DNA of 38,258 bases from Marine Group II euryarchaeote MED-G37. Its GTDB lineage: Archaea; Thermoplasmatota; Poseidoniia; Poseidoniales; Thalassarchaeaceae. Both the position numbers and the translations under genes were made by a program. Shown here one piece after another: positions 1 through 8,004 of the stretch. Each line of letters starts with the position of its first letter. Position 1 is the first letter of the stretch. The stretch lies in NCBI GenBank assembly GCA_002457555.1, contig NTJQ01000013.1, forward strand, positions 1 through 38,258, read 5' to 3'. Below the pieces are notes generated by a model, which was given only the letters and a program-made list of their open reading frames with translations, ran no database searches and was not told where the DNA came from.

Positions 1-23
1 CCCACACTAGCACTTTTTGTGGG
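1..23 (+). terminator. Possible hairpin at window edge
   Basis: CCCACA (1-6) is the exact reverse complement of TGTGGG (18-23), giving a 6-bp stem with an 11-base T-rich loop. It could end a transcript arriving from upstream of the window. No T-run follows directly, so the terminator reading is weak. Confidence 0.25.
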
Positions 24-36
24 CCTCTGTCCAATA

Positions 37-44
37 GGTATACT
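37..44 (+). promoter_or_regulatory. TATA-like box upstream of 5S rRNA
   Basis: GGTATACT is centred about 34 bases before the estimated 5S start. With the usual archaeal TATA-to-start distance of about 26 bases, transcription would begin near 67. This suggests the 5S gene has its own promoter rather than being only the tail of a 16S-23S operon. Inference from spacing. Confidence 0.35.
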
Positions 45-74
45 CGATTCTATCACCAATAAAATTCGAAGGAG

Positions 75-200
75 AGTTGTGCACGGCCAAAGCGGAGGGG
101 TAATACCCGGTCCCATATCGAACCCGGAAGTCAAGTCCTCATGCGTCGTTTACTGTACTGTGGTGCGAGAGCCCACGGGAACTTGCGTCGCTGTGCCACT
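75..200 (+). rRNA. rrf: 5S ribosomal RNA
   Basis: The core carries 5S hallmarks: the CGGCCA-AAGCGG start, the loop A/B region with ACCCGGTCCCAT, and the highly conserved CGAACCCGGAAGTCAAG. The ends pair as an imperfect helix I (roughly 71-84 with 191-204, including G-U pairs and mismatches), so the exact ends are uncertain by a few bases. No 16S, 23S or rRNA spacer is visible, although the window begins just upstream. A gene for the large-subunit assembly factor aIF6 follows on the same strand after about 75 bases. Confidence 0.92.
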
Positions 201-274
201 CTCTTTCACCTCCCCGCATCAACATTCATTCACTATGGGCGTAGCCATACATACAGAAGAGCATAGGTGAGTCC

Positions 275-937
275 ATGGGAATATCAACAGGCGACATACT
301 TGGTCATGCTCAAGTTGGAGTTTATCTGAGTGTAATAGGTGACGTATTGTTCCACCCTAAATCTTTGGATAAACCTGCTATTGAGGAATTGCAATCTGCC
401 CTTGATTTGGAGATGCATCCATGCCTAATTGGTGGTTCAGCCTTACTTGGTTCTCTAATTCGTGGAAACAAGAACGGTTTAGCGGTAGCTGATATTGCCA
501 CCGAAACAGATCTTGACGAATTAACCAGTTTCGGTGATATTGTTGTTCTAGAGAGTGGTGTAAACGCCGCTGGAAATCTAGTCACTTGTAATGACCATGG
601 TGCTATAGTCAGTCCAGTTATTCCTGGGCCTGGTGCGGATATGATTGGCGAGGTGCTTAAGGTCAATACACTACGAACCAAAGTAGCTAGTCAGGAAACC
701 GTTGGTTCGATGACCGTAGCAAATAATAAAGGAATTCTCGCTCATCCTGATATCTCTGCAGAAGAAGCGGAAAAGATAGCCGAAATTATGCAAGTTCCTG
801 TGATGGTTGGAACGGTTTGTTTTGGTTCACCTTACGTTGGCGCTGGATGTGTAGCTAGTAATTCAGATGCACTAGTCGGGTCAGGTTCTACTGGACCAGA
901 ACTAAACAGGATTGAGGATGCTTTAGGGCTCATTTGA
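275..937 (+). CDS. eif6: Translation initiation factor 6 (aIF6)
   Basis: This is a 220-residue protein, the normal length for archaeal aIF6, which binds the large ribosomal subunit and blocks premature joining with the small subunit. The pentein-type internal repeats show family signatures: NKNGL near residue 66, NDHGAIVSP near 106, GSMTVANNKG near 147 and a C-terminal stretch with PYVGAG and GPELNRIEDAL. The start is ATG 275, preceded by the ribosome-binding site AGGTGAG. It lies downstream of 5S rRNA on the same strand, so large-subunit components are adjacent and possibly co-expressed. Confidence 0.95.
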   Translation: MGISTGDILGHAQVGVYLSVIGDVLFHPKSLDKPAIEELQSALDLEMHPCLIGGSALLGSLIRGNKNGLAVADIATETDLDELTSFGDIVVLESGVNAAGNLVTCNDHGAIVSPVIPGPGADMIGEVLKVNTLRTKVASQETVGSMTVANNKGILAHPDISAEEAEKIAEIMQVPVMVGTVCFGSPYVGAGCVASNSDALVGSGSTGPELNRIEDALGLI

Positions 938-968
938 TGCGATTTATCAGATTAATCTTGGTTTGAGC

Positions 969-1199
969 CTAAATTGCTGTAGGAGCGACATGGTCGTCCT
1001 CTTTGTCATCTTTAGCGCGTACTCTATTCCAGACATTGGTCATCAATTCATCATGATGTTCTCTACAATAATGAAAGCGACGATATGCTTCTCGGAACGA
1101 ATAGGCCTTTTTGCCGGTAGCAACTAGGAAACCTTGAGGAGAAAGCCGACTAATTTTTTCCCCCTTGGCTTTACATTCTGGGTAATCGCAGGTCGGCAT
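969..1199 (-). CDS. Small Cys/His protein, probable zinc binder
   Basis: This 76-residue protein has Cys4, Cys9, Cys44 and a His48-His49 pair (pattern C-x4-C then C-x3-HH), which could hold one zinc ion. The C-terminus is acidic (DDKEDD). A strong ribosome-binding site, GGAGGA, lies just upstream of ATG 1199. It is the last gene of the minus-strand carboxylase cluster, 16 bases after the biotin carrier stop, so co-transcription is likely. I do not recognise the family, and a role in the carboxylase is not shown. Confidence 0.7.
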   Translation of the reverse strand: MPTCDYPECKAKGEKISRLSPQGFLVATGKKAYSFREAYRRFHYCREHHDELMTNVWNRVRAKDDKEDDHVAPTAI

Positions 1200-1215
1200 G
1201 GGTCTCCTCCAAGTG

Positions 1216-1623
1216 CTACTCAGTTTTCTTTTCTTCGGGTTGAATGATGATTAATGGAGAATTAGCCTCAACGCTATCCCCCGGTTTGCAATTAATTGCA
1301 GTCACCGTACCAGACAAGGGGGCTTGAATCTCATTTTGCATTTTCATCGCTTCTAGAATCATTACCACATCTCCCTCTGATACTATTTGTCCTTCTTTAA
1401 TCGATATGGAGACAATTTTGCCCGGTATTGTTGAGGAAATAGTACCTGACTTTTTCCCCCTAGCCGATCTTTTCCGTTTACTACCTGAGGTTTCTCCGAC
1501 AGAACTACCTTCGATTTCTATGTTGAAACTCTTTCCTTCAATGGTGACATTCCATACTCCATCCTGCTTTTCAAGTTCAACGTCATATTCCTCACCGTCG
1601 ACTTTGACCTTGCGTTTTTTCAT
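1216..1623 (-). CDS. Biotin carboxyl carrier protein of acyl-CoA carboxylase
   Basis: This 135-residue protein carries the movable biotin between carboxylase and transferase centres. The C-terminal half is a biotinyl domain with the canonical EAMKM motif, where Lys94 is the biotinylation site, followed by the PLSGTV and PGDSVE segments. The N-terminal 40 residues (KVKVDGEEYDVELE) resemble the start of methylmalonyl-CoA decarboxylase gamma/PCC-type carriers. A Lys/Arg/Ser-rich linker (about 45-62) separates the two parts. It is four bases downstream of the small linker protein. The biotin-protein ligase fusion at 16564-17934 is the likely modifying enzyme (inference). Confidence is high for the family and moderate for the exact carboxylase. 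Confidence 0.9.
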   Translation of the reverse strand: MKKRKVKVDGEEYDVELEKQDGVWNVTIEGKSFNIEIEGSSVGETSGSKRKRSARGKKSGTISSTIPGKIVSISIKEGQIVSEGDVVMILEAMKMQNEIQAPLSGTVTAINCKPGDSVEANSPLIIIQPEEKKTE

Positions 1624-1627
1624 ATTA

Positions 1628-1819
1628 TCACCTAGTGGTACTTCTACGTGTACGAGCTCGGAACAAATTCCTTCTTCCGATTAGAGACCGTCTATGGTCA
1701 AGAGACCAGTCTGCTCCACCATCTCTGCCTTCAGAGGATTGCAGTGCCTGCCCTTCTGCTTCTTCTAGCAACACAGCCAGTATAGCAGCAGCACGCAAAC
1801 GTTCTTTTTTCCGAGCCAT
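1628..1819 (-). CDS. Small basic protein between carboxyltransferase and biotin carrier
   Basis: This is a 63-residue Arg-rich protein beginning MARKKERLRAAAILAVLLEE. I chose ATG 1819 because GAGG lies six bases upstream. An alternative ATG at 1831 overlaps the carboxyltransferase stop as ATGA. The N-terminal helix is Ala/Leu rich and amphipathic, reminiscent of the small epsilon subunits that stabilise some acyl-CoA carboxylases, but the similarity is only in style and position. The C-terminus is rich in Arg (RARTRRSTTR). Its tight packing between two carboxylase subunits argues for a structural subunit or assembly factor. Family not recognised. Confidence 0.6.
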   Translation of the reverse strand: MARKKERLRAAAILAVLLEEAEGQALQSSEGRDGGADWSLDHRRSLIGRRNLFRARTRRSTTR

Positions 1820-1827
1820 AGTATACC

Positions 1828-3381
1828 TCATAAGGGAATGTTTCCGTGTTTACGAGCTGGTCTAATTTCTTCTTTTTCTAGCAGGGCCCCTAATGCTTTA
1901 GTCAACTTAGCCCTAGTTTCCCTCGGCTGAATAACATCATCTAGATATCCTAGGGAAGCGGCACGATATGGATTGGCGAATGTTTCTTCATAATCATCGA
2001 TTAACCGCTTCCTCTCACCTTCTTGATCGCCTGCAGAACCTATTCTGCGTCGGTGAATAATTTGCACAGCACCTTCAGCCCCCATAACTGCAAGTTGGGC
2101 AGATGGCCATGCAATGTTGTAATCGCCTCTAATGTGTTTACTACTCATAACATCGTAAGCGCCACCGTATGCCTTCCGTGTAATAACGGTTAATTTTGGA
2201 ACTGTTGCTTCGGCGTAAGCATAGAGTAACTTTGCTCCATGACGGATAATCCCCCCCCACTCCTGACTTGCTCCGGGGAGGAAACCTGGGACATCAACAA
2301 AGGTTAGCAATGGTACATTGAAAGCATCACAAAACCTTACGAATCTAGCGGCTTTTACAGAGGCGTCGATGTCTAAGCAACCTGCTAAAACTTTTGGTTG
2401 ATTGGCAACAACCCCAATGGTATGCCCGCCAAGTCTCCCGAATCCTACTACAATATTTCCAGCAAAATCTGCCTGTACCTCTAAGAATGCCGCATCGTCT
2501 AGGGTTGCTTCGATTGCATCTAATATATCATAGGGAGTTGTGGAGTCATTTGGAATCAACTCATCGAGAGTTTCACAATCCCTATCAAGGGGATCCGATG
2601 TTGATTTTATTGGTGGTTTTTCTAGGTTATTTTGAGGTAACATTGCAACTAGTTCTCTTACCAGTTCTAGCGCATCATCATCGTTATCTGCAGTAAAATG
2701 AGTTACACCCGATCTAGTTGCATGGGTAGATGCGCCACCTAAGTCTTCGAAACTTACTTCTTCATTAGTCACCGTCTTGATGACTTCTGGACCAGTGATG
2801 AACATGTGAGCGGTTTGGTCGACCATTACCACGAAATCAGTAATCGCAGGAGAGTACACTGCCCCTCCAGCACAAGGACCCATGATTACCGAAATTTGTG
2901 GGATAACTCCGCTTGCTCTTACATTTCGGAAAAAGATCTCAGCGTATGAACCTAGGCTAGCAACTCCTTCTTGAATTCGTGCTCCACCGCTGTCGTTTAG
3001 TCCAATTACAGGGGCACCAGTCTTTAGTGCCATATCGAGTATTTTGCAGATTTTTAGACCATGCATCTCTCCTAATGAGCCACCATATACTGTGAAGTCT
3101 TGGGCAAAACAATACACGGTTTTACCATCAATTGTACCGTGTCCGCAAACCACTCCGTCGCCAGGAATGACATTTCTATCCATGTCAAAATCACGACACC
3201 TATGTTCAACTAATCCATCGACCTCTACAAATGAATCTTCATCTAATAATTGTTCTATTCGTTCTCGAGCAGTCATCTTGCCACGAGCGTGCTGTGCGGC
3301 GATTCGCTTCTGTCCACCACCGGCTTCCGCCTGTGCCTTGCGGCGGCGCAAGTCATCGATACGTTCCTTCACCCCTGACAT
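1828..3381 (-). CDS. pccB: Acyl-CoA carboxylase carboxyltransferase subunit (PCC beta / MmdA type)
   Basis: This biotin-dependent carboxyltransferase is about 517 residues, normal for the PccB/MmdA family, and moves CO2 between biotin and propionyl-CoA/methylmalonyl-CoA. The N-terminal half has [11 protein letters not shown], the GGSLGEMHG loop, SGGARIQEG and [12 protein letters not shown]. The C-terminal half has [25 protein letters not shown], the YGGAYDVM segment and [10 protein letters not shown]. The preferred start is Met at 3381 (MSGVKERI), since the four codons upstream are atypical. It leads the minus-strand cluster and is divergent from methylmalonyl-CoA mutase. No biotin carboxylase or MmdB membrane subunit is in the window, so carboxylase versus decarboxylase cannot be settled from sequence alone. 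Confidence 0.93.
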   Translation of the reverse strand: MSGVKERIDDLRRRKAQAEAGGGQKRIAAQHARGKMTARERIEQLLDEDSFVEVDGLVEHRCRDFDMDRNVIPGDGVVCGHGTIDGKTVYCFAQDFTVYGGSLGEMHGLKICKILDMALKTGAPVIGLNDSGGARIQEGVASLGSYAEIFFRNVRASGVIPQISVIMGPCAGGAVYSPAITDFVVMVDQTAHMFITGPEVIKTVTNEEVSFEDLGGASTHATRSGVTHFTADNDDDALELVRELVAMLPQNNLEKPPIKSTSDPLDRDCETLDELIPNDSTTPYDILDAIEATLDDAAFLEVQADFAGNIVVGFGRLGGHTIGVVANQPKVLAGCLDIDASVKAARFVRFCDAFNVPLLTFVDVPGFLPGASQEWGGIIRHGAKLLYAYAEATVPKLTVITRKAYGGAYDVMSSKHIRGDYNIAWPSAQLAVMGAEGAVQIIHRRRIGSAGDQEGERKRLIDDYEETFANPYRAASLGYLDDVIQPRETRAKLTKALGALLEKEEIRPARKHGNIPL

Positions 3382-3499
3382 GAATGAAACCACAACGAGT
3401 CAAAGCCGCCCATGAGCATTCCTGATGAGAGCATACAGAGCAAAACACCCCAATCGGTTCCTTGAAGGCTATCACAGATGTCCCAAGTACGACTCAACC

Positions 3500-3934
3500 A
3501 TGCGGATAGTAGTTGCCAAACCCGGCCTTGATGGTCATGATAGGGGTGCTAAGGTAATCGCAAGAGCGCTTCGGGACGGAGGTCATGAGGTGATTTATAC
3601 AGGCCTTCGTCGAACTCCAAATGAGATAGTGCGCATTGTAATTGACGAGGATGCAGGTGCGCTTGGGCTTTCATCGCTATCTGGGGCTCACTCCGTTCTA
3701 ATTCCAAGAGTTTGTGAAGGATTACGTGAATCAGAAATGAGCAATGTAATCGTTTTTGCAGGGGGGATTATTCCAGAGCACGATCGACAAAGTCTGTATG
3801 ATGTAGGGGTTAGAGCTATCTTTGGTCCTGGTACGACCTCAATAGAAATTCTAGAATTCCTTTCAACTATTGAAAATCGTTCAGAATCAGGAGAACCTGT
3901 TGGAGTTGGTGAAGAGGCTGGGTGGCACTGGTGA
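3500..3934 (+). CDS. mcmA2: Methylmalonyl-CoA mutase, cobalamin-binding small subunit
   Basis: This 144-residue protein is the stand-alone B12-binding domain of methylmalonyl-CoA mutase, which interconverts methylmalonyl-CoA and succinyl-CoA. It shows DxHxxG (Asp11, His13, Gly16; His13 is the lower cobalt ligand), then SSLSGAH, GGIIPEHD and FGPGT, all parts of the Rossmann-like cobalamin fold. The frame is open upstream to 3425, but the family begins at MRIVVAKPG, so ATG 3500 is preferred; the preceding 25 codons look like leader DNA. Its GGTGA end overlaps the next gene. The catalytic large subunit is not in this window. Confidence 0.92.
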   Translation: MRIVVAKPGLDGHDRGAKVIARALRDGGHEVIYTGLRRTPNEIVRIVIDEDAGALGLSSLSGAHSVLIPRVCEGLRESEMSNVIVFAGGIIPEHDRQSLYDVGVRAIFGPGTTSIEILEFLSTIENRSESGEPVGVGEEAGWHW

Positions 3935-4800
3935 ATACATCAGAGGACCTGCTAGAAAATGCTCGTGCGGGTAATCGACGTTCTCTTTCTAAACTACTAA
4001 CTCTTGTTGAGGAAGGTCACAATTCTCCAGTTGAACCTGGGATAGGTTCATCTTTAGGAATAACGGGGCCTCCTGGAGTAGGGAAATCCTCTCTAATTGG
4101 AAAGATGATTGATGTATGGGTCGAGCGTGGAGAGTCGGTAGCCGTATTAGCGGTTGATCCTTCTTCACCGAGAAGCAGAGGGGCTATTCTTGGGGATAGA
4201 ATGAGGATGGTAAATGCAGATTCCTCGGATTTAGTGTTCATCCGCTCCCTTGCGACTAGAAACCATCCTGGTGGATTGATGGATTGTTTGGCGCCTATGG
4301 TTGATATTCTATCTGAATGTGGTTGGAAGAATATCATAATCGAGACTGTGGGTGCAGGTCAATCTGAGATTAGAGTCGTAGCATTTGCTGATAAAATTCT
4401 TCTGGTCGATGGTCCGGATAGGGGAGATATAATCCAAGCAGAGAAGGCAGGTATTATGGAACTTGCAGACTTGGTTGTAATCAACAAGTCAGATTTGCCA
4501 GAAGCGGAAAGAGCAGCAAAGGCAGTAAAATCTGCCTTATCTGTTGGGGAAGACGATACGACTCCGGATGTCCTGATGGTTTCCGCCCATTCAGGACAGG
4601 GTGTAGAAGACTTGGTTGATGAACTTGAAAATGTGATTACATCTACAGATAGAGAACGTCTAAGAGTACGTGAACGTTTGATTTCCGCATGGGATTCAAC
4701 CCTACTTACTTCTACGGAATTAGATTGCACATTGCAAGCCCTTGAAAAAGGAAGTATTACTCTGCAAGAAGCAGTGAATAAGATTCGCGAGGAGGGGTGA
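3922..4800 (+). CDS. meaB: MeaB/ArgK-family GTPase, methylmalonyl-CoA mutase chaperone
   Basis: This 292-residue G3E-family GTPase protects and reloads the B12 cofactor of methylmalonyl-CoA mutase. It has Walker A GPPGVGKSS (about 49-57), the family motif VDPSSPRSRGAILGDRMRM, ETVGAGQSE in the switch region and the base-recognition NKSD. The usual start is GTG 3922, with GAGG four bases upstream. GTG 3931, which forms a GTGA overlap with the mutase stop, is an alternative. Overlap with the mutase small subunit implies translational coupling and supports the role. It is slightly short at the C-terminal dimerisation arm compared with many homologues. Confidence 0.93.
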   Translation: MALVNTSEDLLENARAGNRRSLSKLLTLVEEGHNSPVEPGIGSSLGITGPPGVGKSSLIGKMIDVWVERGESVAVLAVDPSSPRSRGAILGDRMRMVNADSSDLVFIRSLATRNHPGGLMDCLAPMVDILSECGWKNIIIETVGAGQSEIRVVAFADKILLVDGPDRGDIIQAEKAGIMELADLVVINKSDLPEAERAAKAVKSALSVGEDDTTPDVLMVSAHSGQGVEDLVDELENVITSTDRERLRVRERLISAWDSTLLTSTELDCTLQALEKGSITLQEAVNKIREEG

Positions 4801-4803
4801 CCA

Positions 4804-5439
4804 ATGAGTGAAATACCAGTCGATATTGACCATGCCAAGCACTCTGTAGGTGGTGCTGGAGGGCATTGGTTTCGTCGAGGGACTCATATTGCAATGTGTA
4901 TTATTCCCTTTGCCTACTATCTTTGGGGAGATGAAATTGCAGGATTTGTAAATCTCAAACCCCGTGAATTCGTTATTGCAGTATTGGGTTGCTTTATTCT
5001 AATTGAAGTGATACGAGTTCAAATGAAAATTGTAATCATCGGTCAAAGAGAATACGAAGCAAACCAAATTAGCGCATTAGGATGGGGTGCTTTTGCAGTC
5101 TGCCTAGCACTAATCTTAGCACCTCAAGAGGGAGAAGGGTTAGAGGCAGGAAAATACACAATCCCGTTAATTTGCGGATTGACTTTTGTCGACCCAATCA
5201 TGGGTGAGGTGAAGAGAGCAAAGAAGGGGATGAAGGCCGCAATTATTGTCGGGCTCGTAGTCTCATACTCAGTTTGGATGATTTCAGTCACTCTATTTTC
5301 CACGCCCTTCCTTTCAGCTTTGTTTCTCGCACCTCTTACCGTCGCGGGTGAAGTTCCAAGAGTAACTTGGATCGATGATAATGCAACTATGATATTGTTC
5401 CCTCTCGTTCCATTGTTATTCACTCATTGGATATTCTGA
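4804..5439 (+). CDS. Dolichol/phytol kinase-like integral membrane protein
   Basis: This 211-residue protein has about six hydrophobic segments. It resembles the SEC59/VTE5 polyprenol kinase group of the CDP-diglyceride synthase superfamily: an N-terminal HWFRRGTHIAM (the family has R-K/R-x-x-H), a central loop with FVDPIMGEVKRAKKG, and a C-terminal E-x8-DDNATMILFPL that matches the family's DDNLTxPL signature. Such enzymes phosphorylate long-chain isoprenoid alcohols in the membrane, which would fit archaeal lipid or glycan-carrier metabolism. The start ATG is preceded by GGAGGGGTGA, which overlaps the end of meaB, so it is co-transcribed. Substrate unknown. Confidence 0.65.
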   Translation: MSEIPVDIDHAKHSVGGAGGHWFRRGTHIAMCIIPFAYYLWGDEIAGFVNLKPREFVIAVLGCFILIEVIRVQMKIVIIGQREYEANQISALGWGAFAVCLALILAPQEGEGLEAGKYTIPLICGLTFVDPIMGEVKRAKKGMKAAIIVGLVVSYSVWMISVTLFSTPFLSALFLAPLTVAGEVPRVTWIDDNATMILFPLVPLLFTHWIF

Positions 5440-5520
5440 TGCTCAATACTGAATCTCTCCTAAGTGGTTTTTTGGGAGTCACATTTACAACCCAATTTGC
5501 CGTGCGTGAGGGTGATAAAC

Positions 5521-5643
5521 ATGGCCGAGTCAGAGAAGTCAGAAGGGATTGTAGAGTCTCCTCTTTCACAAAATTTCTACCTATTTGTCTGGGCATTGGC
5601 CTCCGTAGCATCATTTGCGATATTCATCCTCTTCCCTGTCTGA
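5521..5643 (+). CDS. 40-residue single-pass membrane microprotein
   Basis: ATG 5521 is preceded by the ribosome-binding site GAGGGTGA with five bases of spacing, and reads 40 codons to TGA. The first 18 residues are polar and acidic (MAESEKSEG...), followed by one hydrophobic helix (about residues 19-39, rich in Phe, Ala, Leu, Ile) reaching the C-terminus. It follows the kinase-like gene by 81 bases and is followed by a T-rich stretch (TTTTTATTTG) that may terminate the transcript. Function unknown. The start signal and membrane segment make it credible despite its size. Confidence 0.6.
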   Translation: MAESEKSEGIVESPLSQNFYLFVWALASVASFAIFILFPV

Positions 5644-5674
5644 AGTTTGAATTCAATTTTTATTTGTAATTCCA

Positions 5675-5694
5675 CACATCACTTTGATGATGTG
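5675..5694. promoter_or_regulatory. Inverted repeat upstream of asparagine synthase
   Basis: CACATCA (5675-5681) and TGATGTG (5688-5694) are exact inverted repeats around a 6-base centre. The centre is 30 bases before the asnB start and just downstream of an AT-rich stretch (TTTTTATTTG, 5656-5665) that could be a TATA element. A dimeric repressor bound here would cover the transcription start. It could instead be an RNA hairpin ending the preceding transcript. Confidence 0.4.
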
Positions 5695-5714
5695 ACCGCC
5701 TCCGTGGTCTGAAT

Positions 5715-7517
5715 ATGTGCGGCATCGCTGGCTTACTCGGGAATGGTAGTCTCGAAGACGCTGTTTCAATGGCGAGCGCTATTGGCAAACGGGGTCCAGA
5801 TGGGTCAGGTGATTTCCTGTCTGATGTAGAGCAGGCTGATGGTTCAGTTGCTTTTTCACACGCTAGACTATCGATACTTGACTTAGATGGCTCCAATCAA
5901 CCAATACACAGCGATCATGGTTGTGTATTGATGGTTAACGGAGAAATTTACAATCATAAAAAAATCAAATCTGCATTGCGAGATTATCCATTCCGAACGG
6001 CCGGTGATTCAGAGGTCATAATGGCTTTACACAGAAAATATTCTTCGAAACAATATGTTGGAGAAAACCCTGCTCAGAGACACATTGAATGGGTCTCAAA
6101 ATTGGACGGGATGTGGGGTTTTTCTCTTTGGGATCCTAATGCTAAGGAATTGATTCTTTGTCGTGACCCTTTCGGGATTAAGCCTCTAGTAAGAACTCAA
6201 TTATCAGATGGAACCTTGCTTTTTGGCTCGGAAGTCAAAGCTTTCAGAGCTCACCCTGATTTTTCTGCCAAACCAGATATTCCCGCACTTTCGGTAAGAT
6301 TAGCTTACGAATATCCTTTGGACCAAACAACGTTATTCCAAGGAGTCACATCGGTTGGAATCGGCACAATCGAAACTTGGTCATTGGCAGAAGGAAAAGC
6401 GACCTTGACTGGTGTGGCTAAGTACTGGAAACCTCGTGTAATACCAAGTGATAATTGGAATCCTTCGAATAGCGCCTCTCAATTGCTAACCAGCCTTAGC
6501 GATTCAATCCAAGACCGTTTAATGGCAGATGTCCCAGTTGGAATTGTTCTTTCAGGAGGATTGGATTCCAGTTTGATGGCCGCGTTGGCACATGATGCAG
6601 CAGATTCAGCAGGCAAACCAACGCCTGAATGCTGGACAGTTGCAGATAGCGAGGAAAATGTCGATTTACAGGCATCAATTTTGGTAACAAAAAATCAGGA
6701 CTTAGGGCATCACGTCCATATTATGGATGAAAATACAATGTGGAAGAAATTGCCAGAATTTGTTTGGAATGGAGAAGACCTAGATATCTCTGTGATGTTT
6801 TGGCAATCAGTTTTTGAACAAATGAAAGGTAATGTAAGAGTCGGACTGTGCGGACAAGGAGCAGATGAATTGCATGCAGGTTATTCCAGATACCGAACCT
6901 TAACAAAACACTCAGATATTGTAAAATCTAGATTGAGTTTATGTGGACAAATATCTATTTCAGACAATGATAGAGGCCTTGGAAAGTCTTGGTCATCAGA
7001 TAGCATTAGGCCAGAAGATAATTTTGCTAACCTAAGGGGTACATTGGAATTTGAACAAAGTAGGGGCCAAATGTCGAATTTTCAACTAAGGCTTGGTGAC
7101 AGACATTCAATGGCTCAATCCCTAGAAGCTCGAGTGCCGTTTCTCGGCATGAGTCATGCGAATCTTGCTAACCACTTGCCATTGTCTTGGCGATTATCTA
7201 ATGATGATGAAAAGATGGCACTACGTGCTGCTGCTGATTTGACCAGTTTGCCCAAAGAAATCGTCCGGCGGCCAAAACTACCCGCTGGAACCGCTACAAG
7301 CCCAACCTTAGTTTCGGAAATAATACACTCACTATCAGACCGAGCAGAGGATTGGGCTAAAGAATATGGAGTCATGTCTAAACAATTGTTAGATCAACCC
7401 GATATGGCAATTGGCATGAGAATATTCCATGCAATGCACCTCACTGAACCGGGTCCAAAACCTAGAACAGGGGATTTGTTAGATATCCTCGATGACGTCG
7501 GACCTTGGCCTCAGTAA
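5715..7517 (+). CDS. asnB: Asparagine synthase (glutamine-hydrolysing)
   Basis: This 600-residue enzyme makes asparagine from aspartate, ATP and glutamine. The N-terminal class II amidotransferase domain starts MCGIAG, with Cys2 as nucleophile after Met removal, and has RGPDGSG, VNGEIYNH and RDPFGIKPL. The C-terminal synthetase domain has the PP-loop SGGLDSS (280-286), GQGADELHAGY and LEARVPFLG. It is preceded by an inverted repeat that may be an operator. Its 3' end overlaps the convergent ogt gene by seven bases. The length and all key motifs are intact. An amidotransferase acting on another substrate is possible but less likely. Confidence 0.93.
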   Translation: MCGIAGLLGNGSLEDAVSMASAIGKRGPDGSGDFLSDVEQADGSVAFSHARLSILDLDGSNQPIHSDHGCVLMVNGEIYNHKKIKSALRDYPFRTAGDSEVIMALHRKYSSKQYVGENPAQRHIEWVSKLDGMWGFSLWDPNAKELILCRDPFGIKPLVRTQLSDGTLLFGSEVKAFRAHPDFSAKPDIPALSVRLAYEYPLDQTTLFQGVTSVGIGTIETWSLAEGKATLTGVAKYWKPRVIPSDNWNPSNSASQLLTSLSDSIQDRLMADVPVGIVLSGGLDSSLMAALAHDAADSAGKPTPECWTVADSEENVDLQASILVTKNQDLGHHVHIMDENTMWKKLPEFVWNGEDLDISVMFWQSVFEQMKGNVRVGLCGQGADELHAGYSRYRTLTKHSDIVKSRLSLCGQISISDNDRGLGKSWSSDSIRPEDNFANLRGTLEFEQSRGQMSNFQLRLGDRHSMAQSLEARVPFLGMSHANLANHLPLSWRLSNDDEKMALRAAADLTSLPKEIVRRPKLPAGTATSPTLVSEIIHSLSDRAEDWAKEYGVMSKQLLDQPDMAIGMRIFHAMHLTEPGPKPRTGDLLDILDDVGPWPQ

Positions 7518-7996
7518 GCCAACCTTCCTCTAATGTCAAATTTATTACCTTCATGCATCAATAGACGAATTTTCGTAGAAGCTCCTCCCTCGCCACTGTA
7601 GTTTCCAATTGCTCCGTCACTTCGAACAACCCTATGACAAGGTATGAGAATAGGCCATGGATTCATTGCCATTACCGAACCCACTGCTCTACTAGCATTT
7701 GGATGCCCTACAGCCGTAGCGAGTTCAGAATAGGTAATCGTTTCACCAATGGTAGTTTTATCTCGTAAATATCCTAGAACTTTTCTTTGAAAAACAGTCA
7801 GTGATTTTTCGCAAAAATAGGGCAATGAGCTAGCTTTACCCTCGAAGTAATCGACAAGCCATTTCCTAGTGAATTGTAGGTTTGGCTGCTCCGTGTTCTT
7901 CCTAGGGACTTTACTCCAACCAATCTTTACCAAACCGTATTGGTTTGATTTGAAACTAATTGGGCCCATTGGAGAGGATATCCAATCTTGAGGCAT
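7511..7996 (-). CDS. ogt: Methylated-DNA-protein cysteine methyltransferase
   Basis: This 161-residue suicide enzyme removes O6-alkyl groups from guanine. The C-terminal domain contains the PCHRV active site (Cys120 is the acceptor), the upstream FQRKVLGYL helix, TYSELA, the HTH segment NASRAVGSVMAMNP and the downstream GNYSGEGG. The start is uncertain because no clear ribosome-binding site precedes ATG 7996. It begins eight bases after the membrane protein stop, so it may ride on the respiratory operon transcript with no functional link. Confidence 0.92.
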   Translation of the reverse strand: MPQDWISSPMGPISFKSNQYGLVKIGWSKVPRKNTEQPNLQFTRKWLVDYFEGKASSLPYFCEKSLTVFQRKVLGYLRDKTTIGETITYSELATAVGHPNASRAVGSVMAMNPWPILIPCHRVVRSDGAIGNYSGEGGASTKIRLLMHEGNKFDIRGRLAY

Positions 7997-8004
7997 AATA
8001 TTTG

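Noticed and set aside
19-270. 83-codon open frame across the 5S rRNA region
   Set aside because: It runs straight through the conserved 5S sequence and has no ribosome-binding site or protein-like pattern.
3425-3499. 25-codon N-terminal extension of the mutase small subunit
   Set aside because: The family starts at MRIVVAKPG and the upstream codons have no homologue-like pattern; this DNA is more likely the divergent promoter.
5427-5669. 80-codon plus-strand frame overlapping the microprotein
   Set aside because: It lacks a ribosome-binding site and overlaps the better supported frame at 5521-5643 in another phase.
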